The notes below the pieces were generated by a model that made no database searches, was not told where the DNA came from, and was given only the letters and a program-made list of their open reading frames with translations. From positions 1,055,529-1,119,528 of the forward strand of contig CANLMI010000002.1 in the NCBI GenBank assembly GCA_947492375.1: a stretch of DNA of 64,000 nucleotides, written 5' to 3'. Positions 28,168 to 38,388 of this stretch are shown in pieces. The number at the start of each line of letters is the position of its first letter. Position 1 is the first letter of the stretch. The DNA is from an uncultured Kordiimonas sp. (GTDB lineage Bacteria > Pseudomonadota > Alphaproteobacteria > Sphingomonadales > Kordiimonadaceae). The position numbers and the translations under genes were made by a program.

Positions 28168-29601
28168 ATGACTGAAAAAATGTTGCAATTTGTTGATATT
28201 GAACAAACGATGCCAGAAAAACGTGCGGCAAATATTCGCCGACAAGATTTTCAAGAAATCTATGCGCAGTTTGATGTTAGGAACGCGGAAACACAAGCAA
28301 GCCGTTGTTCGCAGTGTGGTGTGCCTTATTGTCAAATCCACTGCCCTCTTGGCAATAATATTCCCGATTGGTTACGCTTGACCGCCGAGGGGCGATTAGA
28401 AGAAGCTTATGAAATTTCCAGTGCTACTAATAATATGCCTGAAATTTGTGGGCGTATCTGCCCACAAGATCGGTTGTGTGAAGGTAACTGTGTTATTGAA
28501 AAGGACTTTTCTTCTGTAACTATTGGAAGTGTAGAAAAATATATTACAGATACAGCTTGGGATAATGGCTGGATAAAACCAATTAAGCCTGTCAAGGAAA
28601 GTGAACAGACGGTGGGTATTATTGGCTCTGGCCCTGCGGGCCTTGCTGCTGCTGAGGAACTTCGTAAAGAAGGGTTTCAGGTTCATGTTTATGATCGTTA
28701 TGACCGGGCAGGTGGCTTGTTGGTTTATGGCATACCGTCTTTCAAACTAGAAAAGGACGTTGTTGGTCGTAGAATTGAACATTTAATCAGTTCAGGTGTT
28801 ATTTTTCATATGAATTTTGAGGTTGGCCGTGATGCCAGTTTGCAGGAACTGCGTGAATGCCATGATGCGCTATTGATTGCAACCGGGGTATATAAAAGCC
28901 GTGATCTAAAAGCGCCGGGAGTTGGCTTAGATAATATTGAAGAAGCGTTGGATTATTTAACAGCTTCAAATCGGCAGGATTTTGGCGACAAGGTTACGGG
29001 TGAAGACGCGAAAAAATTTGATGCGAGTGGTAAGCATGTTGTTGTCATTGGAGGCGGTGATACGGCTATGGACTGTGTGAGAACAGCAGTTCGCCAAGGC
29101 GCAAAGTCAGTAAAATGCTTATATAGGCGTGATCGTAATAATATGCCAGGCTCTGCAAGAGAGGTTAAGAATGCTGAAGAAGAAGGCGTTGAATTTGTCT
29201 GGCTGTCTGGTCCTGAAGCTTTTTTAGGCGATAAATCCATAGATGCCGTTAGGGCATATCGGATGAAACTTGGAGCGCCTGATATAACAGGAAGGCAAGC
29301 CCCGGAACCTGTTCCTGATTCGTCTTTTGACCTCCCGTGTGACCTTGCGATTATGGCGCTTGGCTTTGAGCCAGAGGACCTTCCGACATTATTTGATGCG
29401 CCCGAGCTTCGGATTACAAGATGGGGCACTGTAACAGTTGATCATTCTACAATGATGACAAATTTGCCAGGTGTGTTTGCCGCAGGTGATATTGTTCGCG
29501 GTGCTTCGCTTGTTGTATGGGCCATTCGTGATGGCCGCGATGCGGCGGTGGCGATCGCCCGGTATCTCAGTGCAGATATAAATAAAGAAAAAGCGGCGTA
29601 A
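28168..29601 (+). CDS. gltD: Glutamate synthase small (beta) subunit
   Basis: 477 aa. The N-terminal domain has the two 4Fe-4S motifs: CSQCGVPYCQIHCPLGNNIP and CGRICPQDRLCEGNC. FAD- and NADPH-binding motifs follow (VGIIGSGPAGLAAAEEL; VVVIGGGDTAMDCVRTAVRQGA; GVFAAGDIVRGASLVVWAI). It passes electrons from NADPH to GltB, which makes two glutamates from glutamine and 2-oxoglutarate. ATG 28168 is preceded by GGGAG at 5 nt; the frame also has an upstream TTG at 28156. gltB follows after 10 bp, so gltD-gltB is an operon in the less usual D-then-B order. Confidence 0.97.
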   Translation: MTEKMLQFVDIEQTMPEKRAANIRRQDFQEIYAQFDVRNAETQASRCSQCGVPYCQIHCPLGNNIPDWLRLTAEGRLEEAYEISSATNNMPEICGRICPQDRLCEGNCVIEKDFSSVTIGSVEKYITDTAWDNGWIKPIKPVKESEQTVGIIGSGPAGLAAAEELRKEGFQVHVYDRYDRAGGLLVYGIPSFKLEKDVVGRRIEHLISSGVIFHMNFEVGRDASLQELRECHDALLIATGVYKSRDLKAPGVGLDNIEEALDYLTASNRQDFGDKVTGEDAKKFDASGKHVVVIGGGDTAMDCVRTAVRQGAKSVKCLYRRDRNNMPGSAREVKNAEEEGVEFVWLSGPEAFLGDKSIDAVRAYRMKLGAPDITGRQAPEPVPDSSFDLPCDLAIMALGFEPEDLPTLFDAPELRITRWGTVTVDHSTMMTNLPGVFAAGDIVRGASLVVWAIRDGRDAAVAIARYLSADINKEKAA

Positions 29602-29611
29602 GGAGCAGGCT

Positions 29612-32600
29612 ATGATATCTAAATATGATCAAACTTCGCAGTCTGATGTTGCTAAAACTGCTGTTCCTGGGCCGATAGGTTTATATAACCCTGCTGAAGA
29701 ACATTCATCCTGTGGTGTTGGATTAGTGGCAGCCATGAATGGACAGGCCAGTCGCGGTGTTGTTTTAAAAGCGATTGAAGCCCTTAAGGCAATTTGGCAC
29801 CGCGGCGCGGTTGATGCTGATGGAAAAACCGGTGACGGCGCTGGAATTAACCTTGAAATCACACAAGAGTTTTTCAAGGAGCACGTGCGTGCAACAGGCC
29901 ATGAACCTGATGATCGCCGGTTGGCGGTTGGTATGGTTTTTCTACCTCGTGTGGATTTAGCAGCGCAGGAAACTTGCCGCGCAATTGTCGAAACAGAAAT
30001 TATTGCCTTTGGCTATACTATTTATGGTTGGCGTCAGGTACCTGTTGATATTGATGTAATCGGTGAAAAGGCAGAGGCAACAAGGCCTGAGATTGAACAG
30101 GTGATGATTACGAACTCAAAAGGTGTTGATGATGACACTTTTGAACGTGAACTCTATATAATTCGCCGGAAAATTGAAAAAGCAGTTATCGCATCCCAGA
30201 TAAGCGATTTTTATATGTGCTCGCTTTCTTGTCGGTCAGTAATCTATAAAGGATTATTTCTTGCCGAACAACTTTCAGTATTTTATCCAGACTTACAAGA
30301 TGATCGCTTTGTTTCATCCTTTGCAGTTTATCATCAAAGATATTCTACAAATACATTTCCGCAGTGGTGGCTTGCTCAACCCTTTAGAACGTTGGCGCAT
30401 AATGGTGAAATCAATACAATTCGGGGAAATGTCAATTGGATGAAAAGCCATCAAATCCGAATGGCTTCGATTGCTTTTGGTGAAAATTCAGAAGATATCA
30501 AGCCTGTTATCCCGAATGGTGCCTCTGATTCGGCGGCGTTGGATGCCGTTTTTGAAGTTATGATTCATGCTGGTCGTTCGGTTCCTATGGTAAAAACTAT
30601 GCTGGTTCCAGAGGCGTGGTCAAAAAAGGATGCCATGCCTGATGCCCATAAAGCGATGTATGCCTATACAAATTCTGTAATGGAACCATGGGATGGCCCT
30701 GCGGCCCTTGCCGCAACAGACGGCAAATGGGTTGTTGCAGGTTTGGACCGGCACGGGTTACGCCCAATGCGTTTCACTATTACTCATGACGGTTTTCTAC
30801 TGGTGGGTTCAGAAACAGGTATGGTTAGTGTTGAGGAAGAGGACGTACGTGAGAAAGGCCGGCTTGGCCCCGGTGAAATGCTGGCACTTAATCTTGAAAA
30901 GGGTGAGTTTTTCCATGATGCTGCGATCAAAGATAAACTTGCGTCATCGCAGCCATTTGAGGATTGGGTTGAAGACATAATTTCTATCAGGGATTTACCT
31001 GATTATGTTGGCCCCGAACAGGTTGAGTATATTGGTGATGACTTAAAAGCCCGGCAGAAAATGGCCGGTATCTCATTTGAAGACCTCGAGCTTATCTTAC
31101 ACCCTCAGGCGTTTACGGGCAAAGAAGCCATCGGTTCAATGGGGGATGATACACCGCTGGCGGTACTGTCTGACAAATATCGCAATTTGTCTCATTATTT
31201 TCGGCAGAATTTTTCACAGGTTACTAATCCGCCAATCGATAGCCTTCGTGAGCATGGTGTCATGAGCTTAAAAACGCGGTTTGGGAATTTTGCAAATGTG
31301 CTTGATGAAGGCCATACCCAAATGGGCGCATTAGTGTTGGAAAGCCCAGTTATTACAAACCGCGAATGGAAAGCAATTATCAGCTATTTTGGTGATGCTG
31401 CCCAGATCATTGACTGTACATTTGATGTTAGAGAGGGGGCGAGCGCGCTTGCTGACGCTCTGGAACGTATCAAAAGAGAAGCAGAAGACGCTGTTCGCGC
31501 TGGGCGCGGGCACCTTTTTCTAACAGATGAAAATATTGGTGAAAACCGAGCGTCAATTCCCATGATTTTAGCGGCTGGTGGGCTGCATACGCACCTTATT
31601 GCTGAAGGGCTTCGGACATTTACCAGTTTGAATGTCAGGTCTGCGGAATGTATGGACACGCATTATTTTGCTGTTTTAGTTGGCGTTGGTGCAACTACAG
31701 TAAATGCTTATCTAAGCCTTGATGCCTTGGCGGACCGCCATGCAAAAGGCCTTTTCGGGGATATGTCGCTTGATGACTGCATTGTTCGTGCATGTGAGGC
31801 TATTGATCAAGGTCTATTAAAAATAATTTCCAAAATGGGGATTTCAGTAATTTCCAGTTATCGTGGCGGTGTAAATTTTGAAGCACTTGGCTTATCTCGT
31901 GCCTTGGTTGCTGAATTTTTCCCCGGTATGCCAACCAAGATCTCAGGAATTGGCCTTGCAGGTATTCAACAACAAGTTCTGGCGCAGCATAAAAAAGCAT
32001 ATGGATCAGGCAATGTTTCAGCCTTGCCAATTGGTGGACTTTATCGCTACCGCAATGGCGGCGAAACGCATGCCTTTGATGGTCAGTTGATCCATATCTT
32101 GCAAAATGCAGTAACAACTAATAATTACGCCAAGTATTTAAGCTATGCGAAGGGGCTTTATAACCTGCCACCTATAAATCTGCGTGACCTTCTTGGCTTT
32201 AAAAAGCCTGAGATGGAAGTTCCACTGGAAAATGTAGAATCAATCACACAAATTCGTAAACGTTTTATAACACCGGGTATGTCTTTAGGTGCGCTCTCTG
32301 AAGAGGCGCATGAAACTCTGGCTATAGCTATGAACCGTATTGGTGCCAAGTCTGTGTCGGGCGAGGGAGGCGAGGACCAAAAGCGGTATAGCCCCTATGA
32401 AAACGGCGATAATGCCAATAGCCCGATCAAGCAAATTGCCTCGGGCCGTTTCGGGGTTACAGCTGAATACCTCAATGCCTGCGAAGAATTGGAAATAAAA
32501 GTGGCCCAAGGGGCGAAGCCTGGTGAAGGCGGTCAATTGCCTGGGTTTAAAGTGACGAAAATGATTGCGCGGCTTCGCCATGCGACACCAGGTGTTACGC

Positions 32601-34147
32601 TTATTAGCCCGCCGCCGCATCATGATATCTATTCGATCGAAGATTTAGCGCAATTGATTTATGACCTTAAGCAAATCAACCCTGATGCCAAGGTCTGTGT
32701 GAAATTGGTGGCGTCTGCCGGAATTGGCACAATCGCTGCCGGGGTAGCCAAAGCCCATGCAGATGTTATTCTGGTTTCTGGCCATTCTGGTGGTACGGGA
32801 GCGAGCCCTCAAACCAGTATTAAATATGCTGGTACACCGTGGGAAATTGGCTTGGCAGAAGTAAATCAGGTTCTGACACTAAATAATCTGCGGCACCGTG
32901 TAACGCTTCGAACAGATGGTGGTATTCGAACAGGCCGTGATGTGGTAATTGCCGCCATGCTCGGCGCTGAAGAATACGGTGTTGGAACGGCTTCCTTGAT
33001 TGCGATGGGGTGTATTATGGTTCGTCAGTGCCATTCAAATACGTGCCCTGTTGGTATATGTACTCAAGATGAAAAGCTGCGTGAAAAATTTGATGGATCG
33101 CCAGAGAAAGTTGTTAACTTATTCAGTTTCATTGCTGAAGAGGTTCGGGAAATTCTTGCGGGTCTTGGTTTTGAAAGCTTACATGACATAGTTGGCCGGA
33201 CAGACTTATTACACCAAGTGAGCCGGGGCGCCGATCACCTTGACGACCTTGATTTGAACCCTCTGCTAGTGCAAGTGGGGGGGCGTAATAATCGATCAAT
33301 ATGTACATTAACAGAGCGCAATCCAGTACCTGATACATTGGATGCACAAATGACCGAAGATGCTAAGGCTGTTTTCAATCGTGGTGAGAAAATGCAGCTG
33401 AATTATACGGTCCAAAATACACACCGAGCTGTTGGTACACGTTTTTCAAGCCATATTGTGCGTACGTTTGGCATGACAGGTTTGAAACCTGACCATGTGA
33501 CCGTAGGGCTTCGTGGCTCAGCAGGCCAATCGCTTGGTGCTTTTGCCGTCCAAGGGCTTAAGCTTGTCGTATCTGGTGACGCTAACGATTATGTTGGTAA
33601 AGGGCTGTCTGGTGGTACGGTTATTGTCAAACCTTCCAATCGTGCTTCTTTCAACAGTCAGGATAATACTATTATTGGTAATACAGTTTTGTACGGAGCA
33701 ACAAGCGGGAAGTTGTTTGCAGCGGGTCAGGCTGGGGAACGGTTTGCTGTCCGAAATTCTGGTGCGGTTGCTGTTGTTGAGGGGTGCGGGGCTAATGGCT
33801 GTGAGTATATGACGGGCGGTATTGCCGTAATTCTGGGTGAAGTCGGTCACAATTTTGCTGCTGGTATGACGGGCGGTATTGCTTTTGTACTTAAAAATCA
33901 ATCCTTTGAGCATAATTTAAATAACGAATCGGTTATTACCGTGGAAAAAATGACCCAATATTGGGAAAATACTCTTAAATCGTTGATTGGTGAACATGCG
34001 GAAGAGACAAATTCACGGTGGGCGAGGATGCTACTTGCAAATTGGGAAACCCGTAGTGATCAGTTTGTTCAGGTTGTACCAAAAGAGATGCTTACGAAGC
34101 TTGAACATCCAGTTTTTGATGATGAGGAAGCCGCAATATCGGCATAG
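29612..34147 (+). CDS. gltB: Glutamate synthase large (alpha) subunit
   Basis: 1511 aa. A 33-residue propeptide precedes Cys34 (EEHSSCGVGLVAAMNG), the N-terminal nucleophile of the glutaminase domain. The central and FMN-binding synthase domains follow, with the GEGGEDQKRYSPYENGDN region, LVSGHSGGTGASPQTSIKYAG, and the 3Fe-4S segment GCIMVRQCHSNTCPVGICTQ. The C-terminal beta-helix (GLSGGTVIVKPS; MTGGIAVILGEVGHNFAAGMTGG) is complete. Length is normal. It assimilates ammonia from glutamine in the cytoplasm with GltD. A weak hairpin follows at 34176. Confidence 0.98.
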   Translation: MISKYDQTSQSDVAKTAVPGPIGLYNPAEEHSSCGVGLVAAMNGQASRGVVLKAIEALKAIWHRGAVDADGKTGDGAGINLEITQEFFKEHVRATGHEPDDRRLAVGMVFLPRVDLAAQETCRAIVETEIIAFGYTIYGWRQVPVDIDVIGEKAEATRPEIEQVMITNSKGVDDDTFERELYIIRRKIEKAVIASQISDFYMCSLSCRSVIYKGLFLAEQLSVFYPDLQDDRFVSSFAVYHQRYSTNTFPQWWLAQPFRTLAHNGEINTIRGNVNWMKSHQIRMASIAFGENSEDIKPVIPNGASDSAALDAVFEVMIHAGRSVPMVKTMLVPEAWSKKDAMPDAHKAMYAYTNSVMEPWDGPAALAATDGKWVVAGLDRHGLRPMRFTITHDGFLLVGSETGMVSVEEEDVREKGRLGPGEMLALNLEKGEFFHDAAIKDKLASSQPFEDWVEDIISIRDLPDYVGPEQVEYIGDDLKARQKMAGISFEDLELILHPQAFTGKEAIGSMGDDTPLAVLSDKYRNLSHYFRQNFSQVTNPPIDSLREHGVMSLKTRFGNFANVLDEGHTQMGALVLESPVITNREWKAIISYFGDAAQIIDCTFDVREGASALADALERIKREAEDAVRAGRGHLFLTDENIGENRASIPMILAAGGLHTHLIAEGLRTFTSLNVRSAECMDTHYFAVLVGVGATTVNAYLSLDALADRHAKGLFGDMSLDDCIVRACEAIDQGLLKIISKMGISVISSYRGGVNFEALGLSRALVAEFFPGMPTKISGIGLAGIQQQVLAQHKKAYGSGNVSALPIGGLYRYRNGGETHAFDGQLIHILQNAVTTNNYAKYLSYAKGLYNLPPINLRDLLGFKKPEMEVPLENVESITQIRKRFITPGMSLGALSEEAHETLAIAMNRIGAKSVSGEGGEDQKRYSPYENGDNANSPIKQIASGRFGVTAEYLNACEELEIKVAQGAKPGEGGQLPGFKVTKMIARLRHATPGVTLISPPPHHDIYSIEDLAQLIYDLKQINPDAKVCVKLVASAGIGTIAAGVAKAHADVILVSGHSGGTGASPQTSIKYAGTPWEIGLAEVNQVLTLNNLRHRVTLRTDGGIRTGRDVVIAAMLGAEEYGVGTASLIAMGCIMVRQCHSNTCPVGICTQDEKLREKFDGSPEKVVNLFSFIAEEVREILAGLGFESLHDIVGRTDLLHQVSRGADHLDDLDLNPLLVQVGGRNNRSICTLTERNPVPDTLDAQMTEDAKAVFNRGEKMQLNYTVQNTHRAVGTRFSSHIVRTFGMTGLKPDHVTVGLRGSAGQSLGAFAVQGLKLVVSGDANDYVGKGLSGGTVIVKPSNRASFNSQDNTIIGNTVLYGATSGKLFAAGQAGERFAVRNSGAVAVVEGCGANGCEYMTGGIAVILGEVGHNFAAGMTGGIAFVLKNQSFEHNLNNESVITVEKMTQYWENTLKSLIGEHAEETNSRWARMLLANWETRSDQFVQVVPKEMLTKLEHPVFDDEEAAISA

Positions 34148-34175
34148 ATTGATAGTTTACTCCTAAAAAAATATT

Positions 34176-34210
34176 GAAGCTCGTCATTATTGTTGGCGGG
34201 CTTCTGTTCT
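34176..34210 (+). terminator. Weak hairpin terminator after gltB
   Basis: GAAGCTCG (34176-34183) pairs with CGGGCTTC (34197-34204), with one T-G wobble, around a 13-nt loop; TGTTCTT follows. The T-run is poor, so efficiency is uncertain. Confidence 0.45.
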
Positions 34211-34227
34211 TAAGGTAAAAGGCCTGT

Positions 34228-34896
34228 ATGCCTGTTTTATATCATCATTGGCTCAGTCCTGCCGCTCGTTTTGTCCGTGTTCTCATGGTTGAGAAGCGTA
34301 TGGATTTTACGTTGCGTATCGAAAAAGAATGGGAGCGTCGCCCCGCTTTTTTAACGCTTAACCCTGCGGGTGAAGTACCTGTTTTGGTTATGGATGATGG
34401 TAAGGCTTTTTCAGGTGTTATGGCGATTGCTGAATATTTGGAAGAAATTGTACCAGAACCAGCACTTTTACTTGGCTCTATTGAAGACAGATACGAAGCT
34501 CGGCGTTTATCCGGTTGGTTCCATACCAAATTAGGCAGTGAGGTCACTCGTCATTTGGTTTCTGAAAAGCTGTTTAAACGGTTTCTTGGTATGGGTGAAC
34601 CAGATTCAGAATCGATTAGATGTGCATCGCATAACCTAAAAATTCACTTAAAATATATAACGTTTTTAATGAGCCGTCGGCATTATCTGGCTGGCAGTAT
34701 GTTCACTATGGCTGACGCTGCTGCGGCGTCACATATTTCTGTTGCGGATTATTTTGGCGATATTCTTTGGGAAGAATGGCCCGAGGTAAAAGAATGGTAT
34801 GTACGCGTTAAATCGCGAAAGTCAGTTCGTAGCCTTTTGAAAGATCGTATTACAGGTCTTGCTCCGCCTAAGCATTACAGCCAGCTGGATTTTTAA
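34228..34896 (+). CDS. Glutathione S-transferase family protein
   Basis: 222 aa. The N-terminal thioredoxin-like domain has YHHWLSPAARFVRVLMVEKRMDFTL and NPAGEVPVLVMDDGKAFSGVMAIAEYLEE, with the cis-Pro and the GSH-binding Ser/Glu area; the all-alpha C-terminal domain has YLAGSMFTMADAAAASHISVADY with the N-capping Asp motif. It lies 3 bp before queG and is probably co-transcribed with it, a pairing common in Alphaproteobacteria. Substrate unknown. Confidence 0.9.
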   Translation: MPVLYHHWLSPAARFVRVLMVEKRMDFTLRIEKEWERRPAFLTLNPAGEVPVLVMDDGKAFSGVMAIAEYLEEIVPEPALLLGSIEDRYEARRLSGWFHTKLGSEVTRHLVSEKLFKRFLGMGEPDSESIRCASHNLKIHLKYITFLMSRRHYLAGSMFTMADAAAASHISVADYFGDILWEEWPEVKEWYVRVKSRKSVRSLLKDRITGLAPPKHYSQLDF

Positions 34897-34899
34897 CGA

Positions 34900-35964
34900 A
34901 TGGGGCAACAAGACCCAATTAAAAAGGCTATTTTTGATGAAGCCAAATCTATCGGTTTTGATGAAGTTGGATTTTTAAACGCCGATTTATCTTCGGTTGA
35001 TGCTAATGCTATCGCTGATGATTTAAAGTCTTTCGTAAATGAGGGGCGACATGGCTCCATGGCGTGGATGGCCGATCGGTTATATGAACGTTCACACCCC
35101 AAAGCATTATGGCCTGACGCTAAAACAGTGATTGTACTAGCGTCTAACTATGGGCCAGGTGAAGATCCACGATACCTTCTCGAAGAACAAAGAGCTGGTA
35201 ATATATCTGTTTATGCTCGTGGTAAAGATTATCATGATATCGTCAAAAAACGCCTCAAGGCATTAGGGCGCTGGATGGCGCAAACCTATGGATGTGAGTT
35301 AAAGGTGTTTGTTGATACAGCTCCAGTACCTGAAAAGCCATTGGCAGAGCTAGCTGGCATTGGATGGCAGGGAAAACATACCAATGTTGTTTCAAACAAC
35401 TTTGGTAGCTGGCTGTTTTTGGGGGCAATATACACGACGCTTGATCTCGCACCTGATCTATCACACCGTAATCAATGTGGAACGTGTAATGCATGTATAA
35501 CGGCATGCCCTACAAATGCATTCCCTGAACCATATAAGCTTGATGCCAGAAGGTGCATTTCATACCTTACCATTGAACATAAAGGCCCGATCCCTGAAGA
35601 GTTCAGAGCACTTATGGGCAACCGTATTTATGGTTGTGATGACTGTTTGGCGGCTTGCCCGTGGAATAAGTTTGCACGTGTCGCCAGTGAAAGTCATTTC
35701 CATGCAAGGGCCGAACTTCACTCACCACCACTAGAAGAGTTAGTAAAGCTTGATGATAAAACATTCCGCGAAGTATTTTCCGGAAGTCCCATAAAACGGA
35801 TTGGCCGTGACCGGTTCGTGAGAAATGTTTTGATCGCAATTGGCAACAGTGCCGATATATCTTTTATTGATGATGTACGAGCATTAAAGCGATGTGACGA
35901 TGAAGCTGATATTGTTCGTGATGCTGCGTGCTGGGCAGAAAAACAATTAATTTCTTTATCTTAG
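34900..35964 (+). CDS. queG: Epoxyqueuosine reductase
   Basis: 354 aa cobalamin- and Fe-S-dependent enzyme that makes queuosine from epoxyqueuosine in tRNA. The N-terminal part carries SIGFDEVGFLNADLS, HGSMAWMADRLYERSHP and YARGKDYHDIVKKRLKAL. Two 4Fe-4S motifs are clear: CGTCNACITACPTNAF and CDDCLAACPWNKFA, followed by the HEAT-like C-terminus. Its 3' end overlaps the convergent DEAD-box gene by 4 bp. Confidence 0.96.
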   Translation: MGQQDPIKKAIFDEAKSIGFDEVGFLNADLSSVDANAIADDLKSFVNEGRHGSMAWMADRLYERSHPKALWPDAKTVIVLASNYGPGEDPRYLLEEQRAGNISVYARGKDYHDIVKKRLKALGRWMAQTYGCELKVFVDTAPVPEKPLAELAGIGWQGKHTNVVSNNFGSWLFLGAIYTTLDLAPDLSHRNQCGTCNACITACPTNAFPEPYKLDARRCISYLTIEHKGPIPEEFRALMGNRIYGCDDCLAACPWNKFARVASESHFHARAELHSPPLEELVKLDDKTFREVFSGSPIKRIGRDRFVRNVLIAIGNSADISFIDDVRALKRCDDEADIVRDAACWAEKQLISLS

Positions 35965-37379
35965 CGTGGTTTACGCCGCATTGGGCTATTGCCACTATTT
36001 TTGATGTTCTGTGGTCGTTTTGTGCCTGTTTTGGCTTTTGGTTTCCTTGTTGTAACCTGAGTGCTGGACGACTTTTTAGTATTAGAGTTTGATTTTGATT
36101 TGTCTGAGTGATTGCTGGCTTTTTTTGCTTTTTTCGCCAATGCTTTTTTCTTGCCCTGGGTTAACTTTTTACCAGGCTTTTTCTTGGTTGTTTTTGCATT
36201 ACCAGTGTTAGCTTTCCGCGATTTTGGTTTGTATTTTTTTATCTCTAACGGGTAAGGGTGATCGCTTTCAGTTTCGATCGCCTGTTTAATAATATTCTCG
36301 ATAGCACGGACTAATTTAAACTCTGCTTTGTCACATAATGTGAAAGCCTTACCGCTTGCGCCGCCTCTTGCGGTTCTCCCGATTCTATGGACATAATTTT
36401 CTGCGTCTAATGGTACGTCTGTATTGAACACATGGGTGATGTCCGGTACGTCAATGCCGCGCGCTGCTACATCTGTTGCTACCAGAAAACTAATCTGGTC
36501 AGTGCGAAACTGGCGGATAATGCGTTCACGCATACGCTGGGGTTTGTCGCCGTGAATTGACCGTGCATTCAATCCGGTGCTTTGCAGGTAATCTGACAAA
36601 GCATCGGCTTGTGCTTTGGTTCGGGTAAATATAAGAGCTCGCTCTGCACTCTCGCGCTCAATAAGGTAGAGAAGAAGCTCGTTCTTTTTTTCGCGTGGTG
36701 TATAGAGGATTTTATGGATTAAATTATCCGCTATTGTTGCTTGCCTTGCGACTTCAATAAATTCCGGCTCATTTAAGATGGTAGAAGAAAGCTCTCTTAT
36801 CGCTTCGCTAAAAGTAGCCGAAAACATTATCGATTGATGCGGTTGCGGTAGTTTACGGGCTACACTTCTGACATCATCAATAAAACCCATGTCGAGCATC
36901 CTATCTGCCTCATCGAGAACGAAATACTCCGTTTCGTCGAGATAGATATTGCCCTTCTTAAGGTGATCAATTAGCCGCCCTGGAGTTGCAATAACGATAT
37001 CCACACCGCGTTGTAGGATGTGTGTTTGTGTTTTATAGGGTGATCCGCCGAATATTACACATTGTCGTACTTTTTGACCTAGTGATAAATCGCGAACGTT
37101 CGTTGAAATTTGTTGAGCAAGTTCACGAGTCGGTGCCAAAATCAAAGCCCGGGGCATACCGGGTTTTGGACGCTCTTCCATATGTGAGAGTTTTTCCAAT
37201 AAAGGCAAGATAAATGCCGCAGACTTTCCGCCACCTGTTTGTGCAACCCCGATTAGATCATGCCCACTGATTAAAAAGGGAATTGCTGATGTTTGAATGG
37301 CTGTTGGGTTTTCATATTCGAGAGCTTCAATAGCCTTCAATAATGATTTACCAAGTCCAAGGTCTTCGAACGTTGCCAT
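35961..37379 (-). CDS. RhlE-type DEAD-box RNA helicase
   Basis: 472 aa. All motifs are present in order: Q-motif region YENPTAIQTSAIPFLI, motif I AQTGGGKSAAF, PTRELAQQI, TPGRLIDHL, VLDEADRMLD, SATFSEAI, ALIFTRTKAQAD, VATDVAARGIDVPDITHV, HRIGRTARGG. The last 110 residues are a disordered, very basic tail rich in Lys, Ser and Thr (KKPGKKLTQGKKKALAKKA and similar), likely for RNA contact. It unwinds RNA, probably in ribosome assembly or cold adaptation. Motif I uses GGGKS instead of the more usual GTGKT. Confidence 0.94.
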   Translation of the reverse strand: MATFEDLGLGKSLLKAIEALEYENPTAIQTSAIPFLISGHDLIGVAQTGGGKSAAFILPLLEKLSHMEERPKPGMPRALILAPTRELAQQISTNVRDLSLGQKVRQCVIFGGSPYKTQTHILQRGVDIVIATPGRLIDHLKKGNIYLDETEYFVLDEADRMLDMGFIDDVRSVARKLPQPHQSIMFSATFSEAIRELSSTILNEPEFIEVARQATIADNLIHKILYTPREKKNELLLYLIERESAERALIFTRTKAQADALSDYLQSTGLNARSIHGDKPQRMRERIIRQFRTDQISFLVATDVAARGIDVPDITHVFNTDVPLDAENYVHRIGRTARGGASGKAFTLCDKAEFKLVRAIENIIKQAIETESDHPYPLEIKKYKPKSRKANTGNAKTTKKKPGKKLTQGKKKALAKKAKKASNHSDKSKSNSNTKKSSSTQVTTRKPKAKTGTKRPQNIKNSGNSPMRRKPR

Positions 37380-37445
37380 TAAGGTTCCTTTGCACCAACA
37401 GGATGAATACTAGCAGTTTTTATTGTGTATATTAGATTCTAACAC

Positions 37446-37477
37446 AAAACCGCCCCTTCTGCGAAGGCGCGGTTTTT
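37446..37477. terminator. Bidirectional hairpin terminator
   Basis: AAAACCGC and GCGGTTTT arms enclose an inner CCTTC-TGC-GAAGG hairpin with a single C-C mismatch; the stem runs 37446-37476. The A-run on one side and T-run on the other make it work either way. It lies downstream of the DUF1223 gene? No: both flanking genes are minus-strand, so it sits upstream of the DEAD-box gene and after the DUF1223 gene in transcription order. Confidence 0.75.
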
Positions 37478-37521
37478 GAAGTCTTTTACCTATATTGTCA
37501 ATCAATTAAATTCTGACAGGT

Positions 37522-38295
37522 TTAAGAATCATTGTTAGCCAAGCTATCGCTCTCAGTAAGGGGAATTGAAGCTGCTCCAATAATCTTTCCGTGCAGATAG
37601 CCTTCTTGGAGAAGAACAGCAACGTGATCAGCCCCGACACTTAATCCGTCAGCAACTTTTAGCGAAACTGTTTTTTCAGACCCATCCCAGTCCATTATCA
37701 TTTCTGATGCCCGGACAACATTTGTATAATGCAATACTCGGCCTTCATTTTCGCCGTGGCCGATTTCTACTTCTGCATCGCTTAGATACCAAACAACGCG
37801 GATGGATAGCATGTCAGGTAACCCGGGTGTAGAAGGTAAAGAGAGCTGAATATTATCTCCGGCAGGTGTTAATGTTGGTTTTACATCTATCCTATCTGCT
37901 GAACGTGACTGCTTAATAGCATCACGAATAGAAGAATTTTTTGAGCCAATTGCCTGAAAAGTACCATCAAAAACCATTTGTGGGGTATAAACACCGCCGC
38001 GTCCGAAGCGCCGATTATAGGCAACTTGTCGTTTTGTATTGCTAGGGGAAGCATATGTATCTTCCCATCCCAAACGATCCCAATAGTCTACAGCCCACGA
38101 TAATGTTAGGATATTTGGGCGGTTTCGCATGGACTTTAAGGCAGCATCGGCAGGGGGGCAGCTACTGCATCCCTGACTTGTGAAAAGCTCAACAACGGTT
38201 AATCTATCGCTTTCCTGTGCACTCACAGGAGTTAAGCAAATCATACCGCAGGCAATCAATATGCTGGAAATAAAATTTAAGAATCTATGTACCAT
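37522..38295 (-). CDS. DUF1223 secreted thioredoxin-like protein
   Basis: 257 aa with a signal peptide (FLNFISSILIACGMICLTPVSAQ). The mature N-terminus reads VVELFTSQGCSSCPPADAALKSM, a thioredoxin-like strand with a CSSC motif, the mark of DUF1223. Later segments WAVDYWDRLGWEDTYASPSNTKRQVAYNRRFGRGGVYTPQMVFDG are strongly conserved in the family. It is probably exported and redox-active, but no role is established. It precedes the DEAD-box gene with a terminator in between, so it is a single-gene unit. Confidence 0.92.
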   Translation of the reverse strand: MVHRFLNFISSILIACGMICLTPVSAQESDRLTVVELFTSQGCSSCPPADAALKSMRNRPNILTLSWAVDYWDRLGWEDTYASPSNTKRQVAYNRRFGRGGVYTPQMVFDGTFQAIGSKNSSIRDAIKQSRSADRIDVKPTLTPAGDNIQLSLPSTPGLPDMLSIRVVWYLSDAEVEIGHGENEGRVLHYTNVVRASEMIMDWDGSEKTVSLKVADGLSVGADHVAVLLQEGYLHGKIIGAASIPLTESDSLANNDS

Positions 38296-38388
38296 TTTTT
38301 GATGATATTAATCTGTTAGTGAACATGCCAATCACCTCTACGTGAATTTTATGTAATTTGTCTTAAGGTTTTGATTTCTAGCATAAGA

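Noticed and set aside
29612-34147. Antisense and shifted ORFs within gltB, leuS and acnA
   Set aside because: They lie wholly inside strong, full-length genes and carry no domain signature.
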